DNA of 7,090 nucleotides. Origin: Acidobacteriota bacterium (GTDB lineage: Bacteria; Acidobacteriota; Terriglobia; UBA7540). The stretch covers positions 1 through 7,090 of the forward strand of contig QHZK01000253.1 of NCBI GenBank assembly GCA_003224635.1, in the 5' to 3' direction. This document shows positions 1 through 5,040 of the stretch, in pieces. The notes under the pieces are model-generated. The model ran no database searches, was not told the DNA's origin, and was given only the letters and a program-made list of their open reading frames with translations. How positions within the stretch are numbered: position 1 is the stretch's first letter; each line of letters begins with the position of its first letter. Made by a program: the position numbers and the translations under genes.

Positions 1-694
1 GGATGGCGGTGCCGTGGAACGCGGCGGCCAGCTCCACGGCGCGCTCGTAGGTGCGGTTGCTGACAAAAATGGCGCGCGCCCCGGATTCGAGCAGGTGCTT
101 GGCCGAGATCTCGCTCATCTTGCCGGCGCCGATGACGAACACGGTCTTGCCCTTGAGACTGCCGAAGATTTTCTTCGCCAACTCGACGGCCGCGTAAGGG
201 ACCGAAACGGCGGCGGAGCCGAGCGCGGTCTCGCGCCGGACGCGGCGCGCCACGCCCAGCGCCTGGTTGACGACCTCGCCCAGCACTCCGCTCAAGGCGC
301 CAACCTCGCGGGCGACGGCATACGAGCGCTTCACCTGGCCGAGAATCTGGGGCTCGCCCAGAATCATCGAGTCGAGACTCGAAGCCACGCGGAACAGGTG
401 TCGCACCACCTCTTCCTGGCGGCGCCAGTAAAAATACGGCTCCCAGGGGCTCAAGTCGCAGTGGTGGTAATCGAGCAAAAACTGGCGCAGCAGAGGCTCG
501 CCGTCGGCGCCCTCCTCGGCGTTCGCGGTCACTTCAACGCGGTTGCAGGTGGAAAGGATCAGCCCCTCGGCGATTCCGTCGCGGCGCACGAGGTTTGAGA
601 CGGCCACGGGGAGGCGCGATTCCTGGATGTTCATCCGCTCGCGCACTTCCACCGGGGCCGTGCGATGGTTGATTCCGACGAGCACAAGGTTCAT
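1..694 (-). CDS. hemA: Glutamyl-tRNA reductase HemA, N-terminal 231 codons (cut by window edge)
   Basis: HemA reduces glutamyl-tRNA(Glu) to glutamate-1-semialdehyde with NADPH, the first committed step of C5 tetrapyrrole synthesis in the cytoplasm. The translation opens MNLVLVGINHRTAPVEVRER, the family's typical start, which fixes the ATG at 694. The catalytic cysteine is at residue 50 in STCNRVE, its usual position. The SSLDSMILGEPQILGQVK signature lies near residues 100-117. The Rossmann NADPH-binding motif GAGKM is near residue 190 and is followed by VSNRTYERA. The frame is open to the left edge, so the rest of the NADPH domain and the C-terminal dimerisation domain lie outside the window. 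It follows hemX on the same strand after a 79-bp gap. No Shine-Dalgarno is visible: the bases before the ATG belong to a heptamer array. Identity is near certain from the motifs seen. Confidence 0.97.
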   Translation of the reverse strand, partial: MNLVLVGINHRTAPVEVRERMNIQESRLPVAVSNLVRRDGIAEGLILSTCNRVEVTANAEEGADGEPLLRQFLLDYHHCDLSPWEPYFYWRRQEEVVRHLFRVASSLDSMILGEPQILGQVKRSYAVAREVGALSGVLGEVVNQALGVARRVRRETALGSAAVSVPYAAVELAKKIFGSLKGKTVFVIGAGKMSEISAKHLLESGARAIFVSNRTYERAVELAAAFHGTAI

Positions 695-770
695 GGGAAT
701 CGGGAATCGGGAGTCGGGAGTCGGAGGTCGGTTGACTTCTGACTTCTGGCTCCTGACTTCTGACTTCTGA
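695..770. repeat. Two opposed 7-bp tandem arrays filling the hemX-hemA gap
   Basis: Positions 695-729 are five heptamers of the type GGGAATC, GGGAGTC and GGAGGTC. Positions 734-768 are five heptamers of the type GACTTCT, one of them the variant GGCTCCT. The second set is roughly the reverse complement of the first: GGGAGTC against GACTTCT pairs at all seven positions in plus-strand RNA if two G-U wobbles are allowed. The same arms give A-C mismatches in minus-strand RNA, the strand expected from the genes. There is almost no loop between the arrays. They occupy nearly the whole space between the hemX stop and the hemA ATG. Function is unknown. Confidence 0.85.
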
Positions 771-773
771 TTT

Positions 774-1604
774 TCACGGCGCTCCCCCTCCGTTCGGGAC
801 ATAGCCGTGCTGGCCGCTCAACAGGCTCACGCCGAGGAACGTGACCATGACCGCAGCGAAGCCGAAGATGGCCACGTAAGCGGCGCGGCGCCCGCGCCAG
901 CTCCCGCTCAAGCGCGTCGAAAACAGGGTCAAGTAAATCAACCAGGTGACCAGTGACGCCAGGATTTTCGGGTCGAGCTCCCAGGGGCCCTTCCACGTCT
1001 GGCTGGCCCACACAAATCCGGTCAGAATGCCGGCGCTCAGGAAGGGAAGGCCGAAGACCAGCGACCGGTAGTAGAGTTCGTCACAGACATCGAGCGACGG
1101 CAAACGGTAGTAGAAGGCTCTCGGCCTTTTCGACTTCAACTCTCTTTCCTGAATCAGGTACATGATGGCCGCAACAAAGGTGAGGAAAAAGCCCGTGTAG
1201 CCGAGGAATATCGTGGCGATGTGGACGAGCAGCCATCCTCCTCGAAAGGCGGGAGACCGGAAAGAGTCTTCCGGACGAAGCGCAGAAACAAACGTCAGGA
1301 CGAAGACCAGCGGCAGCATGAAAATCCCGAGCGCGGCGATCCGGTAGCGCAAGTAGGCGAAGAAGAACGCCACCGTGACGAGAAAGGCGAAAAACGAGAG
1401 CGCGCCGCGCACGTCCGTCACCGGCAGCCGATGGGTCGCGGCCACCGAGGCGGCGAACGCGGCCGCGTGGAGCGCGAGCCCCAGTCCCAGAGCGCCGAGC
1501 GCGGCGGGAGGCAGCGACGACCGCCTGCGCACGAGCGAGGGCAAGGTCAGGAGAATCCCCAAACCGTAGACCGCCAGGGCCAGCCATAGGAGGGTCGTCG
1601 GCAT
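774..1604 (-). CDS. hemX: CcsA/HemX-type cytochrome c assembly family membrane protein
   Basis: This is a 276-residue integral membrane protein with about eight hydrophobic segments (roughly residues 4-22, 33-54, 68-86, 89-108, 123-150, 181-199, 215-230 and 243-263). It belongs to the CcsA/CcmC/HemX family. The Trp-rich haem-handling signature is recognisable but divergent: WASQTWKGPWELDPK at 199-213, where relatives commonly have a WG-x-x-W-x-WDPKE form. Histidines at 128 (LLVHIATIF) and 266 (SGQHGY) sit where the family keeps its haem-ligand histidines. Relatives either deliver haem in system II cytochrome c maturation or, as HemX in Bacillus, lower the HemA level. Here it directly precedes hemA, and no resB/ccsB partner is in view, which favours the HemX reading. 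The ATG at 1604 has no strong Shine-Dalgarno, but a TATAAT lies 33 bp upstream. The family is firm; the HemX or CcsA role is an inference. Confidence 0.85.
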   Translation of the reverse strand: MPTTLLWLALAVYGLGILLTLPSLVRRRSSLPPAALGALGLGLALHAAAFAASVAATHRLPVTDVRGALSFFAFLVTVAFFFAYLRYRIAALGIFMLPLVFVLTFVSALRPEDSFRSPAFRGGWLLVHIATIFLGYTGFFLTFVAAIMYLIQERELKSKRPRAFYYRLPSLDVCDELYYRSLVFGLPFLSAGILTGFVWASQTWKGPWELDPKILASLVTWLIYLTLFSTRLSGSWRGRRAAYVAIFGFAAVMVTFLGVSLLSGQHGYVPNGGGAP

Positions 1605-1636
1605 AGGCTGCTCAGCTCGCAGGGCTCAATCCATGA

Positions 1637-1642
1637 ATTATA
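1637..1642 (-). promoter_or_regulatory. Putative -10 box of the hemX(-hemA) promoter
   Basis: A perfect TATAAT reads on the minus strand, ending 33 bp before the hemX ATG, which would leave a leader of about 25 nt. No good -35 is present at 16-18 bp spacing; the upstream side is the heptamer arm, offering only TTTCGA-like matches. It directly abuts the repeat element, as another TATAAT does near the second element copy. The call rests on the hexamer and its position. Confidence 0.4.
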
Positions 1643-1802
1643 CTCGAAACTCGAAATTCGAAATTCGAAACTGGAAACTCGAAGCTCGAAGCCCGTTGAA
1701 CTGCACCGGCCATGTGTTAGCGCGCGCTGTAAGCGTGCAACAACACCGCCCAGCGCACTTCGATGGTTTTGGGTTTCCAGTTTCGAATTTCGAGTTTCGA
1801 AT
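1642..1802. repeat. Heptamer-armed intergenic element, copy 1 (aroK-hemX gap)
   Basis: The left arm, 1642-1690, is seven consecutive heptamers built on ACTCGAA (variants ATTCGAA, ACTGGAA, GCTCGAA). The right arm, 1775-1802, is four heptamers in the opposite orientation (TTCCAGT, TTCGAAT, TTCGAGT, TTCGAAT). Bases 1649-1678 and 1773-1802 form an inverted repeat matching at 28 of 30 positions, enclosing about 94 bp. The core between the arms is GC-rich and similar to the core at 2437-2514; both contain AGCGTGC (here 1732-1738) and ACTTCGATGG (here 1757-1766). The element starts 7 bp after the aroK stop codon and ends on a TATAAT facing hemX. No transposase is present. It could be a MITE-like element, a structured 3'/5' UTR element or a processing site. 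Confidence 0.85.
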
Positions 1803-1809
1803 CCAGCCT

Positions 1810-2322
1810 CTAGAAAATGGCCAGGCGCAGGATTTGCCTGACCACTTCTTCCGGGGGGCGCTTCTCGGTTGAGACGCGATGCTCCGCCAGCTGGTAGAAG
1901 GGCAGGCGCTGCTCGAGCAGTTGAGCGAAACTGGCAGGGTCGCGAAACAGCGGGCGGTTGTTGATGCCTTCGCAGCGGCGCAGCAACTCCTTGAGCGAAC
2001 AGTCGAGCCAGACCGTCGCGCCGCCCGTCGAGCGGATGAACTCCAGGTTGGACTGCTGCACGAACGTTCCGCCTCCCAGCGCGACGACCGCCGGCTCCGA
2101 CTTCGACGCTTCGGTAAGGACGGCGTGTTCCATGAGGCGAAACGGCGCCTCGCCCTCGCGCTCGAAAATCTCGCGCACGGTCTGGCCTCGGGCGGCTTCG
2201 ATGGTGGCGTCAAGGTCGATGAAGGGCCATCCCAGCTCCCGCGCGAGCAACGCCCCTACGGTTGACTTCCCGCTGCCCATGAAGCCAAGCAGGTAAATCA
2301 GTTTGCGGCGACGGCGAGGCAT
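1810..2322 (-). CDS. aroK: Shikimate kinase
   Basis: AroK phosphorylates shikimate at the 3-hydroxyl with ATP, step five of the shikimate pathway to chorismate, in the cytoplasm. The 170-residue product has the usual length of this P-loop kinase. Walker A is GFMGSGKS at 13-20. The shikimate-binding Asp is in DLD at 36-38 and a binding Arg is at 62 (PFRLME). The GGGTFV motif is at 83-88. The LID segment NNRPLF is at 121-126, followed by the conserved QRLPFY at 138-143. The chosen ATG leaves a short basic leader (MPRRRRK) before the first beta strand. No Shine-Dalgarno is visible; the 35 bp upstream are heptamers. It is flanked on both sides by copies of the heptamer-armed element, so it probably has its own promoter instead of belonging to the DUF4097 transcription unit. 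All key residues seen are intact. Confidence 0.96.
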   Translation of the reverse strand: MPRRRRKLIYLLGFMGSGKSTVGALLARELGWPFIDLDATIEAARGQTVREIFEREGEAPFRLMEHAVLTEASKSEPAVVALGGGTFVQQSNLEFIRSTGGATVWLDCSLKELLRRCEGINNRPLFRDPASFAQLLEQRLPFYQLAEHRVSTEKRPPEEVVRQILRLAIF

Positions 2323-2323
2323 T

Positions 2324-2358
2324 CGATTTTAGGTTTTCGATTTTGGATTTCAGACTTG
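2324..2358. repeat. Five-unit heptamer array in the aroK leader
   Basis: Five consecutive 7-bp units occupy the interval between the putative -10 box and the aroK ATG: CGATTTT, AGGTTTT, CGATTTT, GGATTTC and AGACTTG as read on the plus strand. The first and third are identical. If transcription starts just downstream of 2361, nearly all of the aroK 5' UTR is this array, and it contains no purine-rich ribosome binding site on the minus strand. Confidence 0.7.
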
Positions 2359-2360
2359 TG

Positions 2361-2366
2361 ATTATA
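2361..2366 (-). promoter_or_regulatory. Putative -10 box of the aroK promoter
   Basis: A perfect TATAAT on the minus strand ends 38 bp before the aroK ATG. At 17-bp spacing the -35 position reads TTTCAA, a weak match that falls inside the last heptamers of the adjacent element. It lies 14 bp beyond the end of copy 2 of the heptamer-armed element, a placement similar to the hemX box beside copy 1. Confidence 0.4.
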
Positions 2367-2380
2367 GTGCGTGTCAGGGA

Positions 2381-2556
2381 AGCTTGAAAGCTAGAAGTTC
2401 GGAACTCGAAATTCGAAACTCGGAACTCGAAATTGAAAGCCGCGAGAGCGGTGTGGGGCGCGGGCGCTCGAGCGTGCGCCAACATCGCCAGGTGTACTTC
2501 GATGGGTTTGGGGGTTCCAGTTTCGAGTTTCAATTTTCGAGTTTCGGATTTCTGGA
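2381..2556. repeat. Heptamer-armed intergenic element, copy 2 (DUF4097-aroK gap)
   Basis: The left arm, 2381-2436, is eight 7-bp units (for example GAACTCG, AAATTCG, AAACTCG); the outermost two are more degenerate. The right arm, 2515-2556, is six units in inverse orientation (TTCCAGT, TTCGAGT, TTCAATT, TTCGAGT, TTCGGAT, TTCTGGA). Arm pairing is imperfect, about 28 of 36 positions in the best register I found by eye. The core 2437-2514 resembles that of copy 1 in the same orientation, with AGCGTGC at 2471-2477 and ACTTCGATGG at 2496-2505; over about 55 aligned bases roughly three quarters match, with one or two indels. The element begins two bases after the DUF4097 stop codon. No ORF for mobility is present. 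Confidence 0.85.
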
Positions 2557-2558
2557 AC

Positions 2559-3437
2559 TCAGGGAAGGCGCCGGACGCGGATCGTGCCGCTGAAGGAGCG
2601 AAGGTCGACGTTGGCCTTGCCCTCGTTGTGGGTGCCAAAGAAGCTGCTGCTGGCGCCGGAAGGAGGACGAAAGGCAGCGTGACGCTTGGGGGTAAAGGAG
2701 ATTCCCGCATCGGTGATGACCTTGCCGCGCGCCGACCGGGCGCTGAGCTCGAACGAGGCAGAAGCCGGGGTCACAATTTCGATGTCACCGCTGTAGTCGG
2801 TCAATTCGTAGTTGCCGTCGGGCAGAAAATCGCCCTCGTAAAAGATTTTGCCGGAGGTAGTTCCGGCCCGAACCCGGGAACTGGTGGGACTCACCAGGCG
2901 CAGGCTGCCGCAAATCGAGTGCGCCTCGACGCGGCCCGAAGGGCGCACCATCTCGATGTCACCGCCGATGGTACGGACATCGAGGTGGCCGGCCACGTCA
3001 CTCACCGCAATGGTCCCGCCCACCGAGGCCACGGACGCCTCGCCTTGCAGGGTCTGAATCTGAACGCTGCCTTCAGGGTTGCGAATCTCGACGCTCGAGC
3101 CCAGTGGCACGTCCAGGCTGTAGTCCGTAGTCTTATCGCCGGTCATCTGGGAATCCAGGATGTGCGTGGTGAAGTGAATCTTGTCTGCCTGGCCCTTGGG
3201 CGGAAACGCCTCGACATCGACCTCGATCTGGGGCGACGCAGTGGTGGACACCATGTGAACCCGCGTTTTGTCCCAACCCTTCACGGTTACGCGGCCCGTG
3301 ACGTTCGAGAGGCTGATCAGCGGATTTGCCGAGGTCTCGATGGTCCGCTCGACGCGCGACGGACCAGCGGCGCCCAGAACGCCCAGGGGTACAAGCAGCA
3401 CCCAGATCTTGGTCCAGCTCACGCCGGGCCGTCCCAT
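2559..3437 (-). CDS. Secreted DUF4097 beta-solenoid (putative adhesin-like) protein
   Basis: The 292-residue product from the ATG at 3437 begins with a signal-peptide-like segment: MGRPGVSWTK, then the hydrophobic IWVLLVPLGVLGAAG. Most of the chain is a run of short beta-strand rungs with the Gly-x-Ile-x-Val pattern typical of DUF4097, for example GDIEMV, GSLRLV, GKIFYE, GDIEIV, GKVITD and the terminal GTIRVR. This predicts a beta-helix outside the cytoplasmic membrane. No catalytic motif was seen and its molecular role is unknown. The frame stays open upstream to a TTG at 3503 that overlaps the anti-sigma stop, but that start would place 22 mostly polar residues before the signal sequence, so the ATG is preferred. 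It lies 62 bp downstream of the anti-sigma gene with no promoter evident, so it is probably co-transcribed with the sigma module. DUF4097 proteins near ECF/anti-sigma pairs suggest an envelope stress output. Confidence 0.85.
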   Translation of the reverse strand: MGRPGVSWTKIWVLLVPLGVLGAAGPSRVERTIETSANPLISLSNVTGRVTVKGWDKTRVHMVSTTASPQIEVDVEAFPPKGQADKIHFTTHILDSQMTGDKTTDYSLDVPLGSSVEIRNPEGSVQIQTLQGEASVASVGGTIAVSDVAGHLDVRTIGGDIEMVRPSGRVEAHSICGSLRLVSPTSSRVRAGTTSGKIFYEGDFLPDGNYELTDYSGDIEIVTPASASFELSARSARGKVITDAGISFTPKRHAAFRPPSGASSSFFGTHNEGKANVDLRSFSGTIRVRRLP

Positions 3438-3499
3438 CTTGTAGGCTTCACTCACTTGAGTATCTTGGTCAAGCACAGGGACAATTCCTTCCGCCGCGG

Positions 3500-4207
3500 T
3501 CAACGACCGTCATACTCGAGCGCGGCCGACAGGACCTCAGCCTTCTGCTCGTAAGCCGCGACCAGGTACTCGCGGGCCAGAGCGTTCCCGGGCTCCTCCT
3601 TGACGGAGTCCCGAGCTTCGCGAATCGAGTTGTTCAAGGAGACGAGGCTCCTCTCGTAAGTGTCCTCAACCGCAGGCTCGAACGACGTTTTACGCGCCTG
3701 ATAGCTGCCTTCCAATTCCTTGATGGTTTCGGCCAGCGCGATATCTTCGCCTGAAATCTGCGGGGGCGCAACTGCTTCTGCGGTCGGCTTAGCCGTTCGG
3801 CCCGCGGGCGCTGTCCTCGGGCCGAAGACACCCGGGGAGACGCTGAGGCTTAACGCCAATATCACCAGCGAAGCCAAGACTCCAACGGCCGCCGGGCTGG
3901 GCAGGGACGTAAGGTGGGAAACCCAGCGCGTCCACCAGCCGCCCGGCTCGCGGAACACTCCTTCAGCCTCGAGCGTGGCGCGGATATTGGCCCACACACG
4001 CGGTGGCGGCTCCTCAAACCCCAGGGCAGCGCTCTCGGAAATCACCGCCCGAAGATCGGCGAGAATCACACCGCAGAAGGCGCACTCGCTCGCGTGTACG
4101 ATGACAGCCGGCCGATCTCCTCCTTCGAGGTAGTCTGCCACCTGTGCGTCAAAAAGCCGGCAAGCCTCGCGCCTGCCGGTTACGTGCTCGCCTTTCTCGT
4201 CTAACAT
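3500..4207 (-). CDS. Membrane anti-sigma factor with zinc-binding (ZAS-like) N-terminus
   Basis: This 235-residue protein has a cytoplasmic N-terminal domain containing His38-x3-Cys42-x2-Cys45 (HASECAFC), the zinc-binding motif of ZAS anti-sigma factors. A single membrane segment lies at about 105-125 (PAAVGVLASLVILALSLSVS). A Pro/Ala-rich stretch at 128-150 follows, then a charged, helical C-terminal domain (about 153-232) that should lie outside the membrane. It would hold the ECF sigma inactive until an envelope signal triggers release, probably by proteolysis; that mechanism is inferred from the family. It starts 9 bp after the sigma stop codon with a strong Shine-Dalgarno overlapping that stop, so sigma and anti-sigma are probably translationally coupled. 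No enzymatic motif was found in the C-terminal domain, which is the likely sensor part. Confidence 0.88.
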   Translation of the reverse strand: MLDEKGEHVTGRREACRLFDAQVADYLEGGDRPAVIVHASECAFCGVILADLRAVISESAALGFEEPPPRVWANIRATLEAEGVFREPGGWWTRWVSHLTSLPSPAAVGVLASLVILALSLSVSPGVFGPRTAPAGRTAKPTAEAVAPPQISGEDIALAETIKELEGSYQARKTSFEPAVEDTYERSLVSLNNSIREARDSVKEEPGNALAREYLVAAYEQKAEVLSAALEYDGR

Positions 4208-4210
4208 AGT

Positions 4211-4218
4211 CCCCTCTC
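4211..4218 (-). promoter_or_regulatory. Shine-Dalgarno of the anti-sigma gene, overlapping the sigma stop
   Basis: GAGAGGGG reads on the minus strand three bases before the anti-sigma ATG (4207-4205) and overlaps the sigma TGA (4219-4217). It is the strongest ribosome binding site in the window. The overlap suggests translational coupling, keeping anti-sigma output proportional to sigma output. Confidence 0.7.
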
Positions 4219-4849
4219 AACTTTCATGCTTCGATGCCGGGTTGGCGCTTGACCCGCTCCCGAGCTCGGCCCTATGACCGCGCAGCCAGTCCCGCAGCTT
4301 CAGCCTCGCCTTATGAAGTTGAGACTTGGAATTGCCGATCGAATAGTTCATGATCTGGGCGATTTCGTTGTGTTCGTATCCTTCCACGTCGTGCAGCACA
4401 AAGACCGCCCGGTAGCCGGGTGGAAGCTGCGCGATGGCCCGGTCCAGGCTGATGCGGTCAACCAAGCCCAGAAGCCGTCTGTCGTCGTCCCCGTACTCGC
4501 GCTTCACCGGCTCTTCTTGCGACGGGTCCGAGTCGTCGAGCGGCACTTGCTGAATGCCTTTCTTCCGCAAGTGCATCAGTACGACGTTGACCACCAGGCG
4601 GTGCAACCAAGTCGAAAACGCGGACTCTCCGCGGAAGGTCCCGATCTTACGAAAAAGCTGCAGGAACGCTTCCTGGGACAGGTCTTCCGCCTCCGCGGGG
4701 TCTCCGACCATGCGCAGGCACAGAGAATACACGCGCCGCTTGTGCGCTTCGAAGAGTGCTGCAAACGCTGCTTCATCCCCACGCTGGGCGCGCGCGATAA
4801 GTTGAGTCTCCGGAGCGGCCTTCGGCGCCGCATCTTTCTGTGGGCTCAA
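4217..4849 (-). CDS. ECF-type RNA polymerase sigma factor (RpoE-like)
   Basis: The 210-residue product has the two-domain layout of extracytoplasmic-function sigma factors. Region 2 spans about 23-95: GDEAAFAALFEAHKRRVYSL, the DPAEAEDLSQEAFLQ stretch and FSTWLHRLVVN. An acidic linker (103-122) follows. Region 4 spans about 137-190, with LPPGYRAVFVLHDVEGYEHNEIA and the DNA-reading helix around GNSKSQLHKARLKLR. Regions 1 and 3 are absent, as expected. The start is a TTG at 4849: an in-frame TGA lies only three codons upstream and no ATG or GTG occurs before conserved region 2. The Shine-Dalgarno is poor. Its anti-sigma follows immediately. Target promoters cannot be read from the window; no clear ECF-type -35 GGAAC element was seen upstream, so autoregulation is not shown. 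The family is certain, the subgroup is not. Confidence 0.95.
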   Translation of the reverse strand: MSPQKDAAPKAAPETQLIARAQRGDEAAFAALFEAHKRRVYSLCLRMVGDPAEAEDLSQEAFLQLFRKIGTFRGESAFSTWLHRLVVNVVLMHLRKKGIQQVPLDDSDPSQEEPVKREYGDDDRRLLGLVDRISLDRAIAQLPPGYRAVFVLHDVEGYEHNEIAQIMNYSIGNSKSQLHKARLKLRDWLRGHRAELGSGSSANPASKHES

Positions 4850-4926
4850 AGTGTTTCACTTGGGCCGCACCTCAACTCGCTGGGTGAGATGCGGAGCCTA
4901 AGACGGGAGTTGTATTTGGTACTGAA

Positions 4927-5040
4927 GATTGATGATTGACGATTGAAGCGCCATGCCGGCTGATAACCGATGGAAACTGCGCCTGGCGGCTGCTAATCGG
5001 CGACTGCCGGCCTCTCAAGCGCCGACCATCGTCATCAATC
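4927..5040. repeat. Short heptamer run and degenerate inverted partner upstream of the sigma gene
   Basis: The 185-bp gap 4850-5034 separates the propeller gene from the sigma gene. It holds three heptamers, GATTGAT, GATTGAC and GATTGAA, at 4927-4947. At 5027-5040 the minus strand reads GATTGATGACGATG, an inverted partner whose first unit contains the propeller gene's TGA stop. Between them lie two related 15-bp segments (about 4959-4973 and 4986-5000, GGCTGATAACCGATG against GGCTGCTAATCGGCG). The core does not resemble those of the two larger elements. The sigma promoter must lie in this gap or farther upstream; I found no convincing -35/-10 pair. Confidence 0.5.

Noticed and set aside
695..770. 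Heptamer arrays as replication iterons or a rho-independent terminator
   Set aside because: No replication initiator gene or AT-rich opening region is nearby. The stem in minus-strand RNA is poor and lacks a following U-tract.
1642..1802. Heptamer arms as a CRISPR array
   Set aside because: Units are only 7 bp and directly contiguous, with no spacers and no cas genes nearby.
1638..2213. Minus-strand frame overlapping aroK and running through copy 1 of the element
   Set aside because: It is out of frame with the intact shikimate kinase, and its C-terminus is just the heptamer array in translation (FEFR-type periodic peptide).
1642..2556. The element copies as insertion sequences
   Set aside because: They carry no transposase frame and I could not identify target-site duplications; the arms are tandem heptamers, not classic terminal inverted repeats.
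2210..2710. Minus-strand frame spanning copy 2 of the element
   Set aside because: It overlaps DUF4097 and aroK out of frame, and the middle is translated heptamers. No conserved protein feature is present.
3438..3503. TTG at 3503 as the DUF4097 start
   Set aside because: It would put 22 polar residues before an otherwise normal signal peptide; the ATG at 3437 fits better, though the overlap with the anti-sigma stop keeps it possible.
2433..3554. Long plus-strand open frame (373 codons) opposite the DUF4097 gene
   Set aside because: It runs through the repeat element and antisense to a gene with a clear signal peptide and domain pattern. Its own translation shows no motif; long antisense frames are expected in GC-rich DNA.
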